From assembly GCA_036244855.1 (NCBI GenBank), contig BQKZ01006453.1:25187-35755 (forward strand): a stretch of DNA of 10,569 nucleotides. The letters are read 5' to 3'. Origin of the DNA: Temnopleurus reevesii. Taxonomy: Eukaryota > Echinodermata > Echinoidea > Temnopleuroida > Temnopleuridae. Shown here in pieces: positions 1 through 6,481 of the stretch (position 1 is its first letter; each line of letters starts with the position of its first letter). Position numbers and translations under genes: made by a program. Below the pieces are notes generated by a model that was not told the origin of the DNA, did not search any database, and worked only from the letters and a program-made list of their open reading frames with translations.

Positions 1-985
1 TCTGTGCTGTATTTCTTTGTTTTGCTGCACTTTGTTGGCATTTAATATAATGCTTCAATCCTGGAATGTTTTACCCAATAGCCATGTCTACACTAGGGTT
101 TCAGAAACTACGACAGTCCTACGGAAGTTTTTATGTGTGAGCGTGACGGCGAGTTGTTCAAGTCACTAAGGCGCCTCGTTTAGTCAAAAAGGCGAGAAGG
201 CGACTTGCAAAAACTCACCTTGGCACTTCATCTGCTGTGGTAAAGCGAGGGGCGACTTGTACAAGTTCACCTTTGTGCCTCGTTTAAGAAGGGAATGCAA
301 GAAAGCAATTTTTATTCACTTGCATTGGCGCCTTGTCTCGGTTAACGTTCGAGAAGATGACTTGTACAAACGCACCTTCGCGCGGCACGTATATGAGCTT
401 CCATAGGAATATCGGAAAATCTATTCAACTATAGAGTTTTGGCTCCGAGTGGGAACCCTTCTATTGTTGGTATTATCCATTGCACTGTGATCAGGACGGG
501 CAGAGAAATTGGACAAAGCAAAGAACTCCCGTTCAAGCTTTCATGTTAATTTTAACACAAATACACTAAAATTAATGTAACTTCATTCTCTATAGTGTTA
601 AGAGGGTTGACACGTATTCTATGTTTACTTGCATAATAGCAGGAAAATGAAATTCGTTTGTTTTTAGAGCTATCATTAAGCCTTAAATGGAAGATACTCT
701 GTCCAACTAATTTTCTCGTCCAATGTGTATAATAACATTCCCACCACACCCCCTCCCCTTATCGGACGACACCCATCGCTGTGAGCAGACAGAACGAAGG
801 ATACTGAACAATTTACGGAAATTCATTGAGGCATTCATGATAACAACAAATGAAAGTACACTCCATAATCGTTATCATCTGTGCGTATCGATCTGTTGTG
901 AATGTTTGAATGAAGATGTTATTTTTTCCAACATTCTCTGTCTTTCCTGTTCACTGTGCATGGTATCGTTCTGCGGTCATTCAAC
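1..985 (+). repeat. Repeat unit copy A, 5' segment
   Basis: This segment is repeated in the same orientation at 4879-5592. The two copies share long near-identical stretches, for example at the very start, around 455-500 and around 730-840. The main differences are the 296-bp block at 151-446, absent from the second copy, and about 26 extra bases near 5457-5490 in the second copy. The homology is already present at base 1, so the unit may extend beyond the window. No conserved reading frame was recognised; small open frames at 723-1049 and 910-1242 run into the foldback element and look accidental. The function is unknown. Confidence 0.9.
150..446. repeat. About 52-bp-period degenerate minisatellite block
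   Basis: Related units containing CGACTTGTACAA-like and CACCTT-like words start near 150, 201, 253 and 358, so the spacing is about 52 bp, with one poorly preserved unit between the last two. The best unit contains the perfect 12-bp palindrome ACTTGTACAAGT (255-266), and several units carry a GCCTCGTTTA-like word. The block is missing from the paralogous copy at 4879-5592. There, one CGAGT replaces the two CGAGT words that bound the block here (150-154 and 446-450). This fits either an insertion with a 5-bp duplication or a deletion between short direct repeats. The repeat family is not recognised. Confidence 0.65.
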
Positions 986-1091
986 ATTACGGAGCTTTAG
1001 CAAAGAATACGGTAGGGCCGATCAGGACGTTAAGCGCGGGACAATCTAGCGGGCGTATGGCAAGCCGTTTTGGTATATATTCTGATTTTGT

Positions 1092-1271
1092 AATATCAAT
1101 AATTCGAATTAGTGATATCCCAAATTCCCATATGTTTATCACACAAATACCTCTTTTGATATCAAGAAATAGAATTTATGATATCACTAATTCGATTTGT
1201 GATATCACAAACTCATTTATTGATATCATTATTTCGTCTTAGTGATATCATGAAGTCGAATTTGTGATATC
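1092..1271. repeat. Left array of 22-bp GATATC-centred units in FB1
   Basis: GATATC occurs at 1114, 1158, 1180, 1201, 1222, 1244 and 1266, with a degenerate AATATC at 1092. Spacings are 21-22 bp, or 44 where one unit has decayed. Between them lie TAATTCGA- or AATTTGT-like words, so each unit is nearly palindromic. The array can therefore fold both on itself and against the right array. Confidence 0.9.
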
Positions 1272-1328
1272 ATAAAATGACAAAATAATTTTAGCGTTCA
1301 TTTTGTACAATAAATCACTTTGATTTCC

Positions 1329-1428
1329 AGCTTTACTTTAGTGCTCAAAATCACTTGGTATTTGTAGCTTTACTTTAGTGCTCGAAATCACTTGGTATTT
1401 GTAGCTTTACTTTAGTGCTCGAAATTCG
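1329..1428 (+). repeat. 37-bp tandem repeat in the FB1 core
   Basis: AGCTTTACTTTAGTGCTC starts at 1329, 1366 and 1403, giving an exact 37-bp period. A partial unit (AATCACTTTGATTTC) precedes the first copy near 1313. The same three-unit arrangement, more diverged, occurs in the second foldback copy at about 3070-3170. Confidence 0.9.
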
Positions 1429-1435
1429 AATTAAT

Positions 1436-1660
1436 GATATCACAAAATAAAATTTGTGATATCACAAATTCATTTAGTGATATCACTAAATCGAAATAGT
1501 GATATCATGAATTCTATTTCTTGCTATCAAAAGAGGAATTTGTGTGAAAAACAAATGGGTATTTGTGATATCACTAATTCGATTACCTGATATCACTAAT
1601 TCGATTAATTGATATCACTAAATCGAATTAGTGATATCACTAATTCGAATTAGTGATATC
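1436..1660. repeat. Right array of 22-bp GATATC-centred units in FB1
   Basis: GATATC occurs at 1436, 1458, 1479, 1501, 1567, 1589, 1611, 1633 and 1655, with a degenerate GCTATC at 1523 and a missing unit between 1523 and 1567. The steps are 21-22 bp, or 44 across the missing unit. The arms between palindromes alternate CACTAATTCGAATTAGTG-like sequence, so neighbouring units form local hairpins. Confidence 0.9.
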
Positions 1661-1790
1661 AGAAAATCCTAATTAATATCAATATGGCTTGCCATACGGG
1701 CGTTCTCCACCTTAGCGGCCCGCTAGATTATCCCGCGCTTGAGAAATAACGTCCTGATCGGCCCTCCCGTATTCTTTGCTAAAGCTCCGT

Positions 1791-2170
1791 ATTTACTTGA
1801 TGTGATAATGTAGTTCTTTAACAGGTTCCATGTCAACGAACTTCCTCTTTTTGTGTTCATTGAATGGACTCTTAAGAATTGCTACTGTTAATGCAAATAA
1901 GAAAATCCCTTTTGTAAGAAGGGTATATTACTATCGCGCATCGGTCGTCCACATTCCTTAGAAGGTTAAAATTCAATGCTTTGGAGCGGAACAGTGCGGC
2001 CATTTTGAGCCTCATTCTTGAATCAATCACAAATAGTAAACTACCCTGGAATTCGTACTTGAATTGTAGTATAACAAAACGTTTGCACATTTTATAGCAG
2101 GTGAACAAATAGTTTATCATTGCGCGTTTGAACCAATAAACGTGCATGAAATTTGCATAAATAACGAAAG
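1791..2170 (+). repeat. Repeat unit copy A, segment after the foldback
   Basis: This 380-bp segment matches 3556-3935 in copy B at the same length. Up to about 2090 it also matches 5593-5884 in copy C. On the minus strand an ORF runs across it (1872-2231, 119 codons), and the corresponding strand is also open in copies B (3637-3885) and C (5595-5831). The shared core of those frames contains the words KALNFNLL and RNVDDRCAIV. I recognise no protein family in it, and substitutions between copies are not clearly concentrated at silent positions. It is therefore annotated as repeat rather than gene. Confidence 0.85.
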
Positions 2171-2201
2171 TTCTCGGGCCACTTTTGTGGCCCGAGAACT
2201 T
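2168..2201. other. Perfect 15-bp hairpin with TTTT loop
   Basis: Bases 2168-2182 (AAGTTCTCGGGCCAC) are the exact reverse complement of 2187-2201, with TTTT between them. It is GC-rich in an AT-rich region and sits at the left boundary of a segment present in copy A but absent from copy B. It could mark the end of an inserted element or be an insertion or repair scar. Confidence 0.9.
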
Positions 2202-2668
2202 GAAACTGCCATACCAACAATATGTGTGCATGACAAAAGGATACAGAACTATTGTGCATGAACCACTTTCTCAAACATCCAATTGATATTAGTTGTCAAT
2301 GGTCATTCATGACTCTGGGGTGAAAAGAATTCCTCCAAACTTCAGTAGCATGACACAATAGACTGATATGTTAGGGGTTGTGTCGAATTCTTTCCTAGCT
2401 CATTATTGATATACACATAGCTTTAGTACAGGGCTTTGATTTTAACTTTGATTGGACTCCTAATTACATATTCAAAGCATTGTTTCGGGAAAGATCATTT
2501 ACTACAAAACCGTAATACCTTTTGCCATGATGTTGTACATTATTTGAGAATAAGCTGTGTAAATTCCAGCATCATACCACTGACAATTATAACATAAATA
2601 AAGGTCAAAGTAACCTATGTTTTGTTTGGAATTTATTGCATCAAGAAAAGTGTTCAGCAGTTTATGGG
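2171..2668. mobile_element. About 490-bp insertion specific to copy A, family unknown
   Basis: In copy B the flanking sequences GAAAG (ending 3935) and TTAAATCC (starting 3943) are separated by only 7 bases. In copy A they are separated by 498 bases. The extra block starts with one arm of the GC-rich hairpin at 2168-2201 and is otherwise AT-rich, without tandem repeats or a convincing ORF. No terminal inverted repeat or clean target duplication was found, so an inserted mobile element is inferred only from presence versus absence. Deletion from copy B is equally possible. Near its right end (2640-2652) it carries a 13-base match (ATCAAGAAAAGTG) to copy B at 3897-3909, a position where copy A itself differs. 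Confidence 0.55.
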
Positions 2669-2888
2669 TTAAATCCTAGGCAGATAGGCCGGTTAATTAA
2701 TAATTCAGATTCACACACGTTTCTTGCAAATGAACGTATTTACATTTGTATCTGTGAAATATATCAGAATCATGCCAACGCATACTGCTGAACTAAATTC
2801 AATTTTTCACCTGAAATGAAATAATCATATTTCAGTAGAAGGAATGTGGATAGCATGCAGTGGTTTTTACTACGTTGGTCAAGGTATA
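2669..2888 (+). repeat. Repeat unit copy A, distal segment
   Basis: This segment matches 3943-4161 closely, including the words TCCTAGGCAGATAGGCCGGT and GGATAGCATGCAG. The homology stops at the ambiguous base 2889, whereas copy B continues for another 700 bases. No gene was recognised. Confidence 0.9.
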
Positions 2889-2889
2889 N
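2889..2889. other. Ambiguous base N at a repeat junction
   Basis: This is the only N seen in the window. The left side is the distal part of the repeat unit (equivalent to 4161). The right side restarts inside the foldback element (equivalent to 1148). A single N exactly at such a switch suggests an assembly join rather than a natural breakpoint. Confidence 0.85.
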
Positions 2890-3555
2890 TACCTCTTTTG
2901 ATATCAAGAAATAGAATTTATGATATCACTAATTCGATTTGTGATATCACAAACTCATTTATTGATATCATTATTTCGTCTTAGTGATATCATGAAGTCG
3001 AATTTGTGATATCATAAAATGACAAAATAATTTTAGCGTTCATTTTGTACAATAAATCACTTTGATTTCTAGCTTTACTTTACTGCTCAAAATCACTTGG
3101 TATTTGTAGCTTTTCCTTAGTGCTCGAAATCGCTTTGTATTTGTAGCTTTAGTTTAGTGCTCGAAATTCGAATTAATGATATCACAAAATGTATTTAGTG
3201 ATATCACAAAATAAAATTTGTGATATCACAAATTTATTTAGTGATATCACTAAATCGAAATAGTGATATCATGAATTCTATTTCTTGCTATCAAAAGAGG
3301 AATTTGTGTAATAAACATATGGGTATTTGTGATATCACTACTTCGATTTCGTGATATCACTAATTCGATTAATTGATCATCACTAAATCGAATTAGTGAT
3401 ATCACTAATTTGAATTAGTGATATCAGAAAATCATAATTGATATCAATATGGCTTGCCATACGGGCGTTCTCAACCTTAGCGGCCCGCTAGATTATCCCG
3501 CCCTTGAGAACTAACGTCCTGATCGGTCCTACCGTATTCTTTGCTAAAGCTCCGT
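2890..3555. mobile_element. Second foldback copy (FB2), left end missing
   Basis: This copy corresponds to 1148-1790 of FB1. It lacks the left inverted repeat and the first units of the left array because it begins at the N. It keeps six left GATATC units (2900-3013), the 37-bp core, the right array and the complete right inverted repeat ending CTCCGT at 3555, followed by the same ATTTACTTGAT flank. It is 23 bp longer than the matching part of FB1. That difference is one additional 22-bp GATATC unit at about 3184-3205 and a one-base change at 3376 that breaks a palindrome (GATCATC in place of GATATC). The shared right flank shows that FB1 and FB2 descend from the same insertion event. Confidence 0.88.
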
Positions 3556-4161
3556 ATTTACTTGATATGATAATGTAGTTCTTTAACAGGTTCCATGTCA
3601 AAGAACTTCCTCTTTTTGTGTTCATTGAATGGACTCTTAAGAATTGCTACTGTGAATGCAAATAAGAAAATCCCTGTCGTAAGAAGGGTATGTTACTATC
3701 GCGCATCGGTCGTCCACATTCCTTAGAAGGTTAAAATTCAATGCTTTGGAGCGGAACAGTGCGGCCACTTTGAGCCTCACTCTTGAATCAATCACAAATA
3801 GTAAACTGCCCTGGAATTCGTACTTGCATTGTTGTATAACAAAACTTTTGCACATTTTAAAGCAGGTGAACAAATAGTTTATCATTGTGCGTTTGAATCA
3901 AGAAAAGTGCATGAAATTTGCATAAATAACGAAAGTGGTCTATTAAATCCTAGGCAGATAGGCCGGTTTATTAATAATTCAGATTCACACACGTTTCTTG
4001 CAAATAAACGTATTTACATTTGTATCTGTTAAATATATCAGAATCATGCCAACGCATACTGCCAAAGTAAATTAAATTTTTCACCTGAAATGAAATAATC
4101 ATATTTCAGTAGAAGGATTGTGGATAGCATGCAGTTGTATTTACTACGTTGGTCAATGTAT
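3556..4161 (+). repeat. Repeat unit copy B, segment after the foldback
   Basis: This segment is colinear with copy A 1791-2170 plus 2669-2888, without the 490-bp insertion. It carries a minus-strand ORF at 3637-3885 (82 codons, ATG start) that is also open in copies A and C. Its product resembles nothing I recognise. Divergence from copy A is scattered point changes at a level compatible with either an old duplication or two alleles of a highly polymorphic genome. Confidence 0.88.
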
Positions 4162-4226
4162 AAGGTTTGTCCCCCTGCACTAGAAACATCAATGTCTGCA
4201 AGTAGCATTCTGACAGTTATTCTCTC
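4121..4226 (+). repeat. Diverged direct repeat, first copy (partner 4581-4684)
   Basis: A run containing GTATGCAGT-like, TTTGTCC, ATATGCAAG-like and GCATTCTGAC words recurs in the same order about 459 bp downstream at 4581-4684, with many substitutions. The truncated end of copy A (2855-2888) carries the beginning of the same sequence. Confidence 0.6.
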
Positions 4227-4580
4227 CTTATTGTTTGTACTAATTTTTCAGTGCAAGTTTTAATATTCAGAATAGCTGGGGCTGCCCCGACAGAGCCACT
4301 TTGGTTTTTTATAGCAGTTCCCATTTCATTTTCGTTATTAATGTTATTTACGCACTGCATATGTTGTCCCCCTATCTTTCATTCTACTTTTTTCCTCTTT
4401 AATTTACTGTCTTGATGATTGTTTATATGTATCTTATTGTACTTATTTTGTTTATGTGTTGTATTTTAACGAAATTGAATATACGCATTTGAATTGAAAA
4501 GAAATATTTTGAATACATAGTTCGTCTGGGACACACATGCAAAAGTCTGAACACACAATGGCAAACTATTAAAAGAATTT
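4227..4580. other. AT/pyrimidine-rich stretch between two diverged repeats
   Basis: There is no gene here. The stretch is T-rich on the plus strand and ends in a run of TTGAA/GAAAT-like words around 4470-4510. Such words are reminiscent of the 3' tail of a LINE-type retrotransposon. No reverse-transcriptase sequence, poly(A) tail or target duplication supports this, so it is only a possibility. Confidence 0.25.
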
Positions 4581-4684
4581 ATATGGTATGCAGTGGCAGT
4601 TGCTAGGTTAGTCAAGCTACAATGTTTGTCCAATCGAGCGACGTTGATATATGCAAGCCAGCATTCTGACTTTTGTATTCTCAA
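4581..4684 (+). repeat. Diverged direct repeat, second copy
   Basis: This is the partner of 4121-4226; the word GCATTCTGAC is exact in one copy and nearly so in the other. It is followed up to 4878 by AT-rich sequence in which I see nothing beyond AATAAA-like words near 4803-4823. Confidence 0.6.
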
Positions 4685-4878
4685 TATTTGTTGACAGGTG
4701 AATTTGTATTTGGACTTAGGACAAATGTGGATGAATTGCAATGCATTACGTAATAGTAATTCTTAAACGAATGCACCCGTTTGGATGGCTTTTTTTCTAA
4801 AGAATAAATTCTAACAAATAAATACCCTTTTACCAGTTATTGCAGCTGTCTGGGAGGTTCTTGGCTTTATATTTTTTC

Positions 4879-5884
4879 TGTGCTGTATTTCTTTGTTTTG
4901 CTGCACTTCATTGGCATTTGAAATAATGCTTTAATCCTGGAATGTTTTACCCAATAGCCATGTCTACACTAAGGTATCAGAAACTACGACAGTCCTACGG
5001 AAGCTTTTATGTGTGAGCGTGACGGCGAGTGGGAACCCTTCTATTGTTGGTATTATCCATTGCACTGTGATCAGGACGGGCATAGAAATTGGACAAAGTA
5101 AAGAACTCCCTGTCAAGCGTTCATGTTAGTTTTAACACAAATGCAATAACATTAATGTAACTTCATTCTCTATAGTTTTAATAGGGTTGACACGTATTCT
5201 GTGTTTTCTTGTATAATAGCATGAAAATTAAAATCTGTTTGTTTTAGAGCTATCATTAAGCCTTAAATGGAAGATACTCTGTCCAACTAATTTTGTAGTT
5301 CAATATGTATACTAACACTCCCACCACACCCCCTCCCCTTATCGGACGACACCCATCGTTGTGAGCAGACAGAACGAAGGATACTGAACAATTTAGGCAA
5401 CTTCATTGAGGCATTCATGATAACAACAAACGAAAGTACACTCCATATTCGTTATGCGACCCTGTGGACATAAGCACGTTTCGTCTGTGCCTATCGAGCT
5501 GTTGTGAATGCTTGAATGAAGGTGTTTATTTTTTCCAACATTCTTTGTCTTTCCTGTTCACTGTGCATGGTATCGTTCCGAGGTCATTCAACGTTTACTT
5601 GATATAACAATGAAGCTCTTTAACAGGTTCCGTGTCAACGAACTTCCTCTTTTTGTGTTCGTTGAATGGACTCTTAAGAATTGCTACTTTGAATGCAAAT
5701 AAGAAACAGTCCATTAAATCCCTGTCATAAGAAGGGTACGTTACTATCGCGCATCGGTCGTCAACATTCCTTAGAAGGTTAAAATTCAATGCTTTGGAGC
5801 GGACCAGTGCAGCCACCCTTGAATCAATCACAAATAGTAAACTGCCCTGGAATTCGTACTTGAATTGTAGTATAACAAAACTTT
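4879..5884 (+). repeat. Repeat unit copy C, without foldback element
   Basis: This segment matches copy A 1-985 and then, without interruption, 1793 to about 2090. It therefore lacks both the 802-bp foldback and the 296-bp minisatellite block. It has its own differences. One is a 12-bp deletion around 5816, relative to copy B, that keeps the minus-strand frame. Another is an 11-bp insertion around 5710 that shifts the end of that frame. Homology ends near 5884 after ATAACAAAACTTT. Confidence 0.9.
5581..5600 (+). other. Empty target site of the foldback element
   Basis: The sequence reads GGTCATTCAAC, then GTT, then TACTTGAT. In copy A the same flanks are separated by the 802-bp element and ATT is present on both sides. 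The empty site therefore defines the insertion position and a probable 3-bp duplication, assuming one A/G substitution. Confidence 0.8.
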
Positions 5885-6008
5885 GGCTGATCTCGAAAGA
5901 ATGGACACCATTGCAGGTATCGGTTTAACAAAGATAATGAAGATTAGGCGTTTATACTCGGATAGATGAAACTATTCTTTAAAAAATGCAAAACATTTCT
6001 TTTCTCTT

Positions 6009-6145
6009 ATAAAGCCCCAGTCACATAGAGCCCCGGAGGCAACACGATTCAGCACGACCCTTTGTTCGGAGGCAGTTAACTGTGAATCAATATAGAGTCG
6101 TGATGAATCATGTTGCTTCGGGGTTCTATGTGACCGGGGCCTTAT
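6009..6145. mobile_element. 137-bp hairpin MITE
   Basis: The two halves are near-perfect inverted repeats of about 50 bp. The left begins ATAAAGCCCCAGTCACATAG at 6009. The reverse complement of the right end (6126-6145) is ATAAGGCCCCGGTCACATAG. Further in, both arms continue with AGCCCCGGAGGCAACACGATT-like sequence and CACGAC. The loop of about 35 bp contains the palindrome AGTTAACT. The size and structure are those of a small non-autonomous DNA element. No clear target duplication could be assigned and the superfamily is unknown. Confidence 0.75.
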
Positions 6146-6180
6146 GTCCTAAATTCGTGATCAACCAAGTGTGTCTGGAC

Positions 6181-6230
6181 CACGTGATTTCTTCAATATT
6201 GCACCCGGCACCAAATCGAAATGGTATAAA
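6181..6230 (+). promoter_or_regulatory. Candidate TATA-box promoter with E-box
   Basis: A TATAAA lies at 6225-6230 within GGTATAAAC, and the palindromic E-box CACGTG is at 6181-6186. A start site about 30 bp downstream of the TATA box would fall near 6255 and give a leader of roughly 85 bases before the ATG at 6341. The placement is sensible, but both words also occur by chance in AT-rich DNA. Confidence 0.35.
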
Positions 6231-6340
6231 CAGGATTGTAATTTGTGTTTCGTTCCACCCGCTCTGTTAGACATCAAGTCGTTTGGAGGTTACCTAAGCT
6301 TTGCTTCTGTATCGTGGATTATTCTATTGCTGAATTCAAC

Positions 6341-6466
6341 ATGCCCCATCATCTTCTGTGCTGTGTTGCTGACACCCAGAAGGGACATCGTTGCAAGAGG
6401 CCTTTCCCCCTAGGCCCGGCTCTTGCAGGAGTCGGAGAATACCACTGCTGGCAACACGTCAAGTAA
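6341..6466 (+). CDS. Candidate first coding exon of a small Cys/His-motif protein
   Basis: The frame from ATG (6341, with A at -3) encodes 41 residues. It shows CCVADTQKGHRC, then KRP, a Gly/Pro/Ala-rich stretch, and finally YHCWQH. The spacing C-x9-C-x17-C-x2-H with TxKGxRCKR and YxCWQH resembles a small putative zinc-binding motif (TKKG-x-RCK...YCWQH, DUF5763-like) known from bacterial, phage and some eukaryotic proteins. That comparison is from memory, and the loop here is about 7 residues longer than usual. The segment is more GC-rich than its surroundings. A perfect GTAAGT donor overlaps the stop (GT at 6463-6464), so the exon probably ends at 6462 and reads on elsewhere. Otherwise the product is a 41-residue peptide ending at the TAA at 6464. 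A longer frame upstream to 6245 has no ATG. No downstream exon was identified, so the function is unknown. Confidence 0.45.
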   Translation: MPHHLLCCVADTQKGHRCKRPFPLGPALAGVGEYHCWQHVK

Positions 6467-6481
6467 GTAACACAGTCTGCA
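6455..6481 (+). repeat. 27-bp donor-containing repeat, first copy
   Basis: The segment CACGTCAAGTAAGTAACACA and the following 7 bases recur at 7267-7293 with 25 of 27 positions identical. Weaker similarity continues downstream of both copies (TGTAT...ATG words, then CACTGATTT-like words near 6626 and 7444). This suggests an old duplication starting at the exon end. Confidence 0.6.

Larger units (their letters stand above)
989..1790. mobile_element. Foldback/MITE-type DNA transposon, complete copy (FB1)
   Basis: This is an 802-bp element with imperfect terminal inverted repeats. The left arm is 989-1066 and the right arm is 1686-1790; the first 22 bases, beginning ACGGAGCTTTAGC, are perfectly inverted. 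The right arm is longer because the left lacks two short blocks of about 7 and 20 bp. It is flanked by ATT at 986-988 and 1791-1793. The paralogous copy at 5581-5600 is uninterrupted and has one GTT in that position, which indicates an insertion with a 3-bp target duplication. The inside is two arrays of 22-bp GATATC units around a 37-bp tandem repeat, with no transposase frame, so it must be moved by enzymes supplied elsewhere. A 3-bp duplication fits several superfamilies, including PIF/Harbinger, and does not settle the choice. Confidence 0.85.

Noticed and set aside
723..1242. Overlapping plus-strand frames of about 110 codons
   Set aside because: They run across the boundary into the foldback array, have no recognisable motif, and are not preserved in the empty-site copy C.
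1092..1660. CRISPR-like array of short regular repeats
   Set aside because: The units are contiguous 22-bp palindromic repeats without unique spacers, lie in eukaryote-like DNA, and sit inside a transposon with inverted ends.
2168..2201. Rho-independent terminator (GC hairpin with T-rich loop)
   Set aside because: The T run is in the loop, not after the stem, and the genome context is eukaryotic.
4466..4741. 91-codon minus-strand frame in the repeat unit
   Set aside because: It spans the junction between a diverged duplicate and a T-rich tail and has no motif; it is probably accidental.
6171..6413. Alternative 80-codon frame overlapping the candidate exon
   Set aside because: It is a shifted-frame shadow. 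It does contain the TATA-like box region and shows no motif, whereas the other frame has the Cys/His pattern.
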